From Ignavibacteria bacterium (GTDB lineage Bacteria; Bacteroidota; Ignavibacteria; Ignavibacteriales; Melioribacteraceae): a stretch of 5,648 bases of DNA. The first letter of the stretch is position 1, and the number at the start of each line of letters is the position of its first letter. Positions 1-5,647 of this stretch are shown piece by piece. Below the pieces are notes generated by a model. It was not told the origin of the DNA. It saw only the letters and a list, made by a program, of their open reading frames with translations, and did not search any database. A program made the position numbers and the translations under genes. The stretch is taken from positions 1-5,648 of the forward strand of contig QILJ01000442.1 in NCBI GenBank assembly GCA_003233295.1. Direction: 5' to 3'.

Positions 1-175
1 AAAATACGAATTATTCAAATTAATTTCAGGATGAAATTATAGTCTTTGCCCTTTATTCTGAAGAGATGATGATTTTACGACCAAGTACTATCTAGCGATT
101 TAGAGCTTAATTTTCTTAACAAATTAGTGACAAAAGCCGTTGTCTGTGAAGCTCCCAAGGAGAAACGGTTACGCT
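1..175. other. Left flank of the IS with no recognisable gene
   Basis: The stretch is AT-rich with stops in all frames I read. Joining it to the DapA fragment across one AATT copy gives only 19 further codons (SVTVSPWELH…) before a TAA at 116-118. They do not resemble the next DapA strand. A minor stem (CTCC 152-155 / GGAG 159-162, with CCGTT/AACGG outside) is too weak to call. I see no tRNA, promoter or repeat array. Confidence 0.5.
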
Positions 176-179
176 AATT
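176..179. repeat. Probable target-site duplication, left copy (AATT)
   Basis: AATT here and AATT at 1662-1665 directly flank the terminal repeats. The motif is short, AT-rich and palindromic, so it could equally be part of a longer terminal repeat or chance. Confidence 0.5.
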
Positions 180-191
180 AGGGTCTGCTCA
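180..191 (+). repeat. Left terminal inverted repeat of the IS
   Basis: AGGGTCTGCTCA matches the reverse complement of 1650-1661 at 11 of 12 positions. The transposase stop is only 5 bp inside it (197-199), so this end has no spare non-coding DNA. Confidence 0.82.
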
Positions 192-196
192 GAAAG

Positions 197-1594
197 TCAG
201 AAATGGAAGTTGTGTAATTGGGCAAATCTAACAATGTTAGCCACAAAGAGCGTAAGCCCAATCCAAGTTTCAGAAGTACCTTTTAGTTTAGCTTTTATTT
301 GATTAAGTCCAAAGGCTTGTTTTGCTTGCCCAATTTTACCCTCTATTTGATTACGTCTTCCATATTCTTTTTTGCGTTTAGCTTTTTGGTAAGCAGATAA
401 TTTTTTAGGTTTTCCTTTCGGAGTAGCTGACAATCGGATATTATTGTTTCTACACCAAACTCTGTTTTTATTAGTTGCATAGATCTTATCTGCAAGAATT
501 AGTTCGGGATAATAACCATAAAGGGTTTTATAGGCTTCAGCCTGCATTATTAAATCAGAACTTTCATTGTAAGCATCCCAACTTAATGTGTCGCCTTTTA
601 CAAATCCATTGGCGAGAGAAAGCCCTAATTTAGAACCGAACTCTACTTTTCGTCCTTGCTTGCCTCTTACTATCGGACGAACATGCGGCTGTGAAATGCT
701 TAGAATTCTGTCATCACATCGGTTCGTTTTTTCTCGATACATTTTCCTTTGCTGCTCATTTAATGTCTGTATTACCCAGAACTGACGCATCTGTTTATAT
801 TCTAACGGATTTTCTTCCAACATATCCAGCATCATATTTATGCTGCGTATGTTTCTATCTAAGCAATTTAACTGATATCTGATAGCGCTGCGTAAGGTTT
901 TCTTATTCTTTTGTCGCTTCTTTGCTTCCGACATATATTTTTTATGCGCTACCTTACGGTATGTTCTTGGTTTTACCTTTATTTTTGTTTTAAGTTCTTC
1001 AAATAAAAAATCTATAATGTCTTCTGTCTTTTCCCTTGCATCATTTAATAATCCTAGGTCATTTGGATATTGTATGTATTGGTCGGCAACGGTAGCGTCT
1101 ATTTTCATTTCGCCTTTGTTTTCTGCCGATTCTTCTTTGCTTATCTTTTCGGGAAAACAAATCTTTATCAATTCATCACTAAATTGATTAAAAACATCGT
1201 TGCCTAATCTCTTTCTTATATCAACAAATACAGTTTGCGAAAAAAGGAAATTTGGATTAAATGAATTGCAATCAAGGAAAAATTGCATATACGGGTTCTC
1301 GCTAATGATTTGGAGAGTCTCTTGATCAGATAGTCTAAGAACATGTTTTATGATAAGACTTCCAATAATCCATCGCGGGTTAATTGCCGGCGTTCCTTGT
1401 TTGCTTGAGAACTTAGATTTATATATCTTTACCAGAGCATCCCAAGGAAGAAGACAACCGAGTTGAATCCATCTATTAGATTGATTCAACTCAAGAGAAT
1501 AGAGATTGTTAAATTCTGTTATTTTTGTTTGATATTGAGAAGTATATTCAACCATATGCAAGGTTTTATTGTAAACATACGTTATTCCTTGCAT
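197..1594 (-). CDS. IS5-type DDE transposase
   Basis: The protein has 465 residues from the first ATG and cuts and joins the IS ends. The N-terminal part (about 40-130: NRWIQLGCLLPW, WIIGSLIIKHVLRLSDQETLQIISENPYMQFF) is the DUF772-like DNA-binding region of IS5-type transposases. The catalytic triad is Asp166 (MKIDATVAD), Asp369 (LILADKIYA) and Glu418. Glu418 sits in the C-terminal signature Y411-R414-E418-K425, a perfect Y(2)R(3)E(6)K. A long basic helical stretch (about 205-290) separates the first two Asp residues. Two starts are possible. Met1 (1594) has a weak AAGGG nine bases upstream. Met14 (1555) begins MVEYTSQ, close to where I recall relatives starting, but has no ribosome binding site. 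No frameshift or stop interrupts it, so it is probably active or recently active. The exact IS5 subgroup cannot be set by eye. Confidence 0.92.
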   Translation of the reverse strand: MQGITYVYNKTLHMVEYTSQYQTKITEFNNLYSLELNQSNRWIQLGCLLPWDALVKIYKSKFSSKQGTPAINPRWIIGSLIIKHVLRLSDQETLQIISENPYMQFFLDCNSFNPNFLFSQTVFVDIRKRLGNDVFNQFSDELIKICFPEKISKEESAENKGEMKIDATVADQYIQYPNDLGLLNDAREKTEDIIDFLFEELKTKIKVKPRTYRKVAHKKYMSEAKKRQKNKKTLRSAIRYQLNCLDRNIRSINMMLDMLEENPLEYKQMRQFWVIQTLNEQQRKMYREKTNRCDDRILSISQPHVRPIVRGKQGRKVEFGSKLGLSLANGFVKGDTLSWDAYNESSDLIMQAEAYKTLYGYYPELILADKIYATNKNRVWCRNNNIRLSATPKGKPKKLSAYQKAKRKKEYGRRNQIEGKIGQAKQAFGLNQIKAKLKGTSETWIGLTLFVANIVRFAQLHNFHF

Positions 1595-1596
1595 AT
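1554..1596 (-). promoter_or_regulatory. Inverted repeat spanning both candidate transposase start codons
   Basis: The minus strand has ATATGCAAGG (1596-1587), 23 bases, then CCTTGCATAT (1563-1554), a perfect 10-bp stem. The ATG of Met1 lies inside the first arm, and two bases of the Met14 ATG lie at the end of the second. In a transcript reading in from the operon both starts would be paired. Several IS elements use a hairpin in this way to block transposase synthesis from outside promoters. The stem is seen; its role is inferred. Confidence 0.5.
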
Positions 1597-1644
1597 ATCC
1601 AAGCCCTTTTTTGACTTATTCCCTTTTATTTCAATACTTTACGT

Positions 1645-1660
1645 GGGTTTGAGCAAACCC
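1645..1660. repeat. Palindrome at the right IS end
   Basis: GGGTTTG and CAAACCC form a 7-bp perfect stem with a 2-base centre (AG). It overlaps the right terminal repeat and sits between operon and transposase. It has no T-run on the minus-strand side, so it is not a standard intrinsic terminator. Confidence 0.5.
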
Positions 1661-1661
1661 T
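1650..1661 (-). repeat. Right terminal inverted repeat of the IS
   Basis: On the minus strand this reads AGGGTTTGCTCA. It is embedded in a near-perfect palindrome, GGGTTTG-AG-CAAACCC (1645-1660), which the left end does not share. Confidence 0.82.
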
Positions 1662-1665
1662 AATT
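1662..1665. repeat. Probable target-site duplication, right copy (AATT)
   Basis: This partner of 176-179 overlaps the last intact codons of the DapA-family fragment (…Leu-Ile-Ile). Confidence 0.5.
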
Positions 1666-1856
1666 ATCAGTTTTCTTTCTTCAATTGAAAGTTTATTTAC
1701 CTCTCCCGCCATTGCAGTAACCAAAATCCCGACACCTCCACATTCAACAACATAATTCACATATCGTTTTATAGAATCGAAATCGATTTCATTATCATCG
1801 GTGAAAGGAGTGTTCATAACTCCAACAATACCATTTAATTTCCATGCGGAATTCAT
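1662..1856 (-). pseudogene. DapA/N-acetylneuraminate lyase-family gene, 5' fragment cut by the IS
   Basis: The first 65 codons are intact and begin with ATG at 1856-1854, one base after the TAA of the FAH gene (1858-1860). Translational coupling is therefore likely, and I see no strong ribosome binding site. GIVGVMNTPFTDD and DFDSIKRYVNYVVECGGVGILV match the first strands and helix of the DapA TIM barrel. T-A-M-A-G-E (47-52) replaces the usual GTTGE pyruvate-binding loop, with Met49-Ala50 for the two threonines. The family is about 290-310 residues, so roughly four fifths are missing, including the Schiff-base lysine. The frame runs on into the IS end and stops at 1626-1628, adding 11 foreign residues. 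There is no signal peptide, unlike the two genes before it. The left side of the IS does not carry the remainder. As it stands the gene should be non-functional. Confidence 0.85.
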
Positions 1857-1857
1857 C

Positions 1858-2742
1858 TTATTTTTTCGCTACTATTTTGCTTGAAAATTTTCCGAGTCCG
1901 TCAATCTCAATTGTAACAATATCACCGATGCCGGCGGTAAAAGATTTTGCAGTACCGGATGAAATGATATCGCCTGGATTTAGCGTTAAAACTTTTGAAA
2001 GATCACTTACTATTTTTTCCGGTGTGTAAAGGATATCGGAAGTATTTTCAGAATATTCAACTTCTTGCTCACCTACCGCAGAAGTAATAGTTAACTTTTT
2101 AGCTCTATTCTTCCAATCAATTCCTTGATAAATAAATGGTCCGAACGGTTCAAATCCATCGCCAATTTTTAACCCCGACCCTAATAAAGCTCCGGCAGAT
2201 TCCGGCGACTCATTATTCTTTTCTAGATATGATTGTTTATTCCCGACAATATCATTCCCAATCGTGTAACCGAAAATTGCTTTTGCTGCCTCTTCTGGTG
2301 AAGCGTTTTTAATTCTCTTTCCGATCACGATCACTAACTCAACTTCAACTTTAATCTCATTTAAGGAAGCAGGCAGAATAAGATTATCATCAGGATTCCC
2401 CGCAGAAGTAGGCGGTTTGAGAAACCAACGAACAGTTTTAGGCGGAGTTTTCCCCACCCATGATTGCTTGTAAGAACTCCCTAATCCCAATATTACCTGC
2501 GGTTCGCTTGGGTGAAGTAATTTTACTTTTTCTAGTTCAATTCTCTCGCCGGTCTCACTTCCACCCAACCAAGGAGCTTTATCCAATTCAGTAATAAATT
2601 TCCCTTCAACTCTTCCATAGTGATCAGATCCATGAATTTCATAACGACAGTACTTTGTTTGTGCGAACATAATAGTATTTCCAATAGTTATCATTAGTAA
2701 CAGAATTATAGCTGCTGTTTTTTTGCTCATCATTATTTCCAT
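1858..2742 (-). CDS. Exported fumarylacetoacetate hydrolase (FAH)-family protein
   Basis: The protein is 294 residues from the first ATG. The better start is Met5 (ATG 2730-2728), which has GGAAA (2736-2740) five bases upstream and gives a classic signal peptide: MSKKTAA, a hydrophobic core, then MFAQ. The FAH domain covers about 80-292. RWFLKPPTS and LILP are the usual substrate-side segments. The metal site E-x-E is Glu133/Glu135 in VEVELVIVIGK, with Asp164 in YTIGNDIVGN. Lys192 aligns with the conserved Lys before the 'FxPxGP' motif. The protein ends with LNPGDIISSGTAKSF, then GDIVTIEIDGLG. The His30/Glu33 catalytic pair of FAHD1 ('NYxxHxxE') is replaced by Ser94 and Gly97 (SSYKQSWVG). Metal binding is therefore likely kept, but the reaction may not be the standard acylpyruvate hydrolysis or decarboxylation. 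FAH proteins are normally cytosolic, so the signal peptide is unusual. It is followed after one base by the DapA-family start. Confidence 0.88.
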   Translation of the reverse strand: MEIMMSKKTAAIILLLMITIGNTIMFAQTKYCRYEIHGSDHYGRVEGKFITELDKAPWLGGSETGERIELEKVKLLHPSEPQVILGLGSSYKQSWVGKTPPKTVRWFLKPPTSAGNPDDNLILPASLNEIKVEVELVIVIGKRIKNASPEEAAKAIFGYTIGNDIVGNKQSYLEKNNESPESAGALLGSGLKIGDGFEPFGPFIYQGIDWKNRAKKLTITSAVGEQEVEYSENTSDILYTPEKIVSDLSKVLTLNPGDIISSGTAKSFTAGIGDIVTIEIDGLGKFSSKIVAKK

Positions 2743-2840
2743 TTTTTAAAATTACAATTTTACAGATATTCGAATACGTGATTTACATGCTTGATAGTTC
2801 CGAGATACTCACTGCCTTTATTCGATTGTTCGTCAATCAA
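2743..2840. other. Intergenic gap with a 10-bp palindrome
   Basis: This is the longest gap inside the apparent operon; the others are 1, 25 and 37 bp. It holds a perfect palindrome TATTCGAATA at 2767-2776. It also holds a short GATTG/CAATC inverted repeat (2824-2828 and 2834-2838) just after the aldolase stop. The latter is too weak, and lacks a T-run, for a confident terminator. I found no convincing -35/-10 pair or Bacteroidota-type promoter. The palindrome could be an operator or chance. Confidence 0.3.
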
Positions 2841-3842
2841 TTATTCTTCATTCTGGTTTTTATTATTTATCCACGGCATTTTTCTTTTTGTGAATTCTCT
2901 TCCTATCTCAGCTGCATCTTCTCTTCTCCCAGCGCCTATCATTACACCTTTCTTTATTCTTTTAACTACATTATCTGGTAAAACATTGTCGAGAAAGAAA
3001 AGCCCGTTTTTTTTACAAAGCGTTAAAACACTATCGCCTGCAGCTTGAACTTCCGGTGGAACTGGCGGGTCAGCGCGTCCTTCAGTGTAGCCCAGATAAA
3101 ATCCGTAATCTCTTGGACCATGTTCTGCAAAACACAAACCAGGTGTCGCTAATGTCTTTTCTGCATTGGATAGTGCAATTGGGTCTTCCAATTTAACTCC
3201 CAACATCAATTCTCCTTCCGGATTCAATGGCCAAACATCTGCTTTCTGCAAATATTCTTGTTCACTTATACCCCAGACCCAAGCTGCAAATTTTTGACTT
3301 CCCCATCCTCGGAAACCTTTCCCGATAATATCGATCTTTTCATGATGGATCGGGTATCTGCAAACCTGCACATATTTTTTTACTGCCTCAGGATCCCGCG
3401 CTCGGGCTAAATGAATTCCATGAACACCTTGCGCTAATGCCTGCTGAACCATCCATGAACCGCCCATGAAAGAAACCGAGTCCGTTCCTAAAACCGGTAG
3501 TGACACTATTACTGTTGGTGTTCTATGCCCGCTAGGTGTTGGTCCGCCGTCGACCAATCCTTTCATGAACGCGCGAAGTTTTGTAAAGTCAAGAGGCATG
3601 TGCTCCATATTATATATTAAATAATCTGCCCATGTTTGACTTAATTTCTTTCCTTCCTCGTATCCGCCTTTCCCTACTGCATAATAGATAGGCTGTCCCG
3701 CCTCAAATAATTCGATACACTTATTAACACGTTTCGGCTGCCATTTTGTATCATTATTCTGTGCAAGCAGATCTGACTGCAGCAGTAATAGCGCCATTAA
3801 CAATAGAACAGTCAAATAAGAATTAATTTTTGTTATCAGCAT
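2841..3842 (-). CDS. Exported HpcH/HpaI aldolase-family protein
   Basis: The protein has 333 residues. Residues 1-28 look like a Sec signal peptide: MLITK, a long Leu/Met/Ala core, then LLA before Gln28-Asn29. The rest follows the HpcH/HpaI (class II pyruvate aldolase, TIM-barrel) order. ADYLIYN-MEH-MP has His81 where HpaI has catalytic His45. GVHGIHLARA with DPEA and CRYP replaces the usual 'VPMV...EA...RYPP'. FRGWG stands for the RGVG region. VKLED has Glu219 matching metal ligand Glu149. GLCFAEHGPRDYG matches 'GVDGVFIGPADLS'. Two key positions differ from E. coli HpaI: Arg70 (oxo-acid binding) aligns with Ser114, and metal ligand Asp175 aligns with Cys237, with Glu240 close by. Canonical members cleave 4-hydroxy-2-oxo acids to pyruvate plus an aldehyde in the cytosol. 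Here the location is probably periplasmic and the substrate may differ. The fold assignment is solid; activity is not shown. Confidence 0.86.
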   Translation of the reverse strand: MLITKINSYLTVLLLMALLLLQSDLLAQNNDTKWQPKRVNKCIELFEAGQPIYYAVGKGGYEEGKKLSQTWADYLIYNMEHMPLDFTKLRAFMKGLVDGGPTPSGHRTPTVIVSLPVLGTDSVSFMGGSWMVQQALAQGVHGIHLARARDPEAVKKYVQVCRYPIHHEKIDIIGKGFRGWGSQKFAAWVWGISEQEYLQKADVWPLNPEGELMLGVKLEDPIALSNAEKTLATPGLCFAEHGPRDYGFYLGYTEGRADPPVPPEVQAAGDSVLTLCKKNGLFFLDNVLPDNVVKRIKKGVMIGAGRREDAAEIGREFTKRKMPWINNKNQNEE

Positions 3843-3845
3843 GTT

Positions 3846-3851
3846 TTCTCC
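3846..3851 (-). promoter_or_regulatory. Ribosome binding site of the HpcH/HpaI-family gene
   Basis: The minus strand reads GGAGAA three bases before the ATG at 3842-3840 (slightly short spacing). It is the same hexamer used by the lipoprotein gene upstream and fixes this start, from which a signal peptide follows directly. Confidence 0.7.
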
Positions 3852-3879
3852 ATAATTTTATAAAATATTTTAGAACTCA

Positions 3880-5475
3880 TTATTTAATTCTATAAGTTGA
3901 TAATATATTTATTGTCGTCTCTCCAGAAAATTTCCCCCACAACTCAATTGAATTTGATTTATTTGCTTTTACTACACTCCATCTTTCCTCAACCTTAACA
4001 ACTCTATTCACCAATTCATTTTCTGCAAATTCTTTATTCAATAGTATCATTTCAGTGAAAGAATCTTTTGTAGAGTAATTGGAAGAAGCTATATTCAAAT
4101 TCAAAACATCGTTCTTGAATTTTGGGATTTTTGAATAATTCTTTCCCTCTTTAATTGGATATTGCATATTATTATTGGAAACCTCAGCATCAACATCCTG
4201 TTTATAATCACCCCAAATAATATTATCCTTAACTACAAAAGGTTTTAATCCTTTTTTAGTTTCAACAAGTAAAAAATTATCAAGGATTGTATTTCGAGAG
4301 ATCAATACTTCACTTCTTTGAAAATAAATCCCATTATTAAATGCAGTAATATTATTTGTAAATTCGCCTCGACCTTCCATTGTGAAGCGCATTGCGCCTG
4401 AATTCATTGATGCATTTCTATTTCCTATAATCGTATTGCTTGCAATGGAAACAAAAAATTTATCCCTTGGTGGGATTGGGTCTAAAGGTGCGTCGTAACG
4501 ATGTTCTTGTCCGCCCACAAAGATTGCGCCTGCATCATCTCCGGCTTCATTATCTACAAAAACATTATTAATAATATTTGCCGAACTCCAGAGAGCCACC
4601 CAAACTCCTCCGGCATCATTATGTGCCAATGCAGTATTACCGAGGAAAATATTATTATCGATATCGGCTGTGCTCCATCTAAATATTGAAACTGCTCCAG
4701 CATCACTACTGCGCATAGGATCGTCAAGACCAGCTGTATTATTCAGGAATACATTATTAGCAATTTTCAAATGACATTTTTTATCAGCAGCTACTGCTCC
4801 CCCTCTTCCGTTTTCAGTTTGATTACCGATAAAGAGATTATTTTTAATATTCATCTCAGCACCATCGCTGCAGTATATTGCACCGCCGTCATTAGCTGTT
4901 TCATGCCAGTACTTCGGGTTCCAGTGTTTCGGTTTCAAGGTTTTATTCCCAGCGAATACATTATTCGATACTGTAACATTTTTAGATGTTGTAAATATTG
5001 CAGCACCTTTATCCCTAATTTGTCCTTTCATTAAAGTGAAACCGTCAATCCTCGTATCATCCGATAATGTCATTATCCTGTCCTTTCTTGAACCGGAAAT
5101 TATTGTTTTATATTTCTCAATATTCCGTTCTTTGAATTTCGGGCAATAACCGCCGAACAATTCTGTTCCGTCTTTAATTTTAAGTCCGTCTTCTTCATAA
5201 ATTCCCTCGGCAATCAAAACAGCATTCTTTCCATTGCCATTAATTTCTTCCAGACCTGCCTGAATTGAGTTGAAAGGTTTTTCCTTTGTACCATTACCCT
5301 TTTCATCAGCTTTAATCGAAACATAAATTATATTTGAATATTCATTTAAGTCAACTATTTCGGTAACCGGTCCTTTTCGTGTTACTTCAATAGATCCTTT
5401 TTTCGTTTGATTATCCGGCGCTTTACAAGCTGATAAGAATACAATCAAAACCAAGATCATTATTTTTCTTAGCAT
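3880..5475 (-). CDS. Right-handed parallel beta-helix lipoprotein (pectin-lyase-like fold, DUF1565-like N-terminus)
   Basis: The protein has 531 residues. Residues 1-17 are a lipoprotein signal: basic MLRK, a hydrophobic core, then the lipobox LSAC with Cys17 as the lipidated residue. Lys18 at +2 does not suggest inner-membrane retention, so an outer-membrane or surface location is likely. Residues about 48-110 (IIYVS..., GTKEKPF, IAEGIY, LFGGY) match the usual opening of DUF1565/pectin-lyase-fold proteins. From about 130 to 435 there are irregular coils marked by NN-[VLI]-F-x-x-N at 171, 212, 240, 274 and 303, with looser copies at about 346, 374 and 395. Between them are 'GGAI/DAGAV/DAGGV' turns. 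The stacked asparagines are typical of an Asn ladder in a beta-helix. Residues about 470-531 form a separate beta-rich tail. Such proteins bind or cleave polysaccharides, but I see no catalytic motif that separates a lyase from a binding protein. It is second in the apparent operon, 37 bp before the aldolase-family gene. Confidence 0.85.
   Translation of the reverse strand: MLRKIMILVLIVFLSACKAPDNQTKKGSIEVTRKGPVTEIVDLNEYSNIIYVSIKADEKGNGTKEKPFNSIQAGLEEINGNGKNAVLIAEGIYEEDGLKIKDGTELFGGYCPKFKERNIEKYKTIISGSRKDRIMTLSDDTRIDGFTLMKGQIRDKGAAIFTTSKNVTVSNNVFAGNKTLKPKHWNPKYWHETANDGGAIYCSDGAEMNIKNNLFIGNQTENGRGGAVAADKKCHLKIANNVFLNNTAGLDDPMRSSDAGAVSIFRWSTADIDNNIFLGNTALAHNDAGGVWVALWSSANIINNVFVDNEAGDDAGAIFVGGQEHRYDAPLDPIPPRDKFFVSIASNTIIGNRNASMNSGAMRFTMEGRGEFTNNITAFNNGIYFQRSEVLISRNTILDNFLLVETKKGLKPFVVKDNIIWGDYKQDVDAEVSNNNMQYPIKEGKNYSKIPKFKNDVLNLNIASSNYSTKDSFTEMILLNKEFAENELVNRVVKVEERWSVVKANKSNSIELWGKFSGETTINILSTYRIK
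4558..4965 (-). repeat. Coil repeats inside the beta-helix gene (I-x-NN-x-F-x-x-N)
   Basis: Five clear copies of the motif NN-[VLI]-F fall at residues 171, 212, 240, 274 and 303, spaced 41, 28, 34 and 29 residues. At DNA level several copies share an ATTATT-containing block on the plus strand (for example ATACATTATT near 4960 and 4750). The shared DNA follows largely from the shared Asn-Asn codons. This is a protein structural repeat, not a mobile or CRISPR-type repeat. Confidence 0.7.
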
Positions 5476-5480
5476 AACAT

Positions 5481-5486
5481 TTCTCC
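5481..5486 (-). promoter_or_regulatory. Ribosome binding site of the beta-helix lipoprotein gene
   Basis: Read on the minus strand this is GGAGAA, five bases before the ATG at 5475-5473. It supports that start codon, and the lipoprotein signal begins there. It falls in the 25-bp gap after the upstream stop, leaving little room for a separate promoter and favouring co-transcription. Confidence 0.75.
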
Positions 5487-5500
5487 ATTTAACAAAATTA

Positions 5501-5647
5501 TTAGTTTACAAACTGCATAGAATAAAGTTTCGAACCTCTCATTCTGAAAACTAATTTCACGACTTTCCCTTCTAATGATGAAACATCGCTGCTTGAATTT
5601 ATCTTCTTTGCATTCTCCAGCATTTTATCCTCGTCCTCGCTGAAGAA
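5501..5647 (-). CDS. C-terminal end of an upstream gene, possibly a secreted glycoside-hydrolase-like protein (partial)
   Basis: An open minus-strand frame enters from the right window edge and gives 48 residues before a TAA stop at 5501-5503. Its 5' part lies outside the window. The visible tail ends LEGKVVKLVFRMRGSKLYSMQF-VN. The pattern 'L-x-GK-x-V-x-L-x-F-x-(M/L)-x-x-(A/S)-x-LYS-x-QF' resembles the C-termini of some secreted glycosidase or sialidase-like and concanavalin-fold proteins, where 'LYS-x-x-F' closes the last beta strand. That assignment is from memory of the family and is tentative. That the frame is real is better supported: it is co-directional with the next gene, its stop is 25 bp before that gene's ATG, and the residue composition is protein-like. 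It is probably the upstream member of the same operon. No catalytic residues are visible, so the reaction cannot be named. Confidence 0.62.
   Translation of the reverse strand, partial: FFSEDEDKMLENAKKINSSSDVSSLEGKVVKLVFRMRGSKLYSMQFVN

Larger units (their letters stand above)
180..1661 (-). mobile_element. Complete IS5-type insertion sequence, about 1.48 kb
   Basis: One transposase fills almost the whole element. The ends are imperfect inverted repeats: AGGGTCTGCTCA at 180-191 and the complement of AGGGTTTGCTCA at 1650-1661, with one mismatch in 12. Flanking AATT occurs on both sides (176-179 and 1662-1665) and would be a 4-bp target duplication. Because TAATTA (175-180, 1661-1666) is palindromic, the exact end is ambiguous by a base or so; the element could also run 181-1660 with a 6-bp TAATTA duplication. 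It lies in the same direction as the operon and interrupts the DapA-family gene. Confidence 0.88.

Noticed and set aside
114..132. Possible terminator hairpin (TAATTT/AAATTA)
   Set aside because: The stem is only A-T pairs and too weak; there is no GC-rich stem followed by a T-run.
588..882. Plus-strand open frames opposite the transposase
   Set aside because: They are antisense to a full-length protein with intact catalytic motifs, are short, and show no recognisable family or ribosome binding site.
1597..1661. Promoter for the transposase inside the right IS end
   Set aside because: A TTGAAA-like -35 is visible on the minus strand but no acceptable -10 lies at the right distance.
1626..1856. 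A 76-residue small protein
   Set aside because: The first 65 residues are the DapA-family N-terminus and the last 11 come from the IS end. It is a chimera made by the insertion, not a native small gene.
2778..3048. Plus-strand open frames opposite the aldolase C-terminus
   Set aside because: They are two overlapping hydrophobic frames antisense to a conserved enzyme, most likely shadows.
4285..4965. Possible CRISPR-like or satellite repeat from recurring ATTATT blocks
   Set aside because: Spacing is irregular (28-43 codons) and the similarity follows from repeated Asn-Asn codons in beta-helix coils.
4501..5034. Plus-strand open frames opposite the beta-helix gene
   Set aside because: They mirror the repetitive Asn-rich coding sequence on the other strand and have no independent support.
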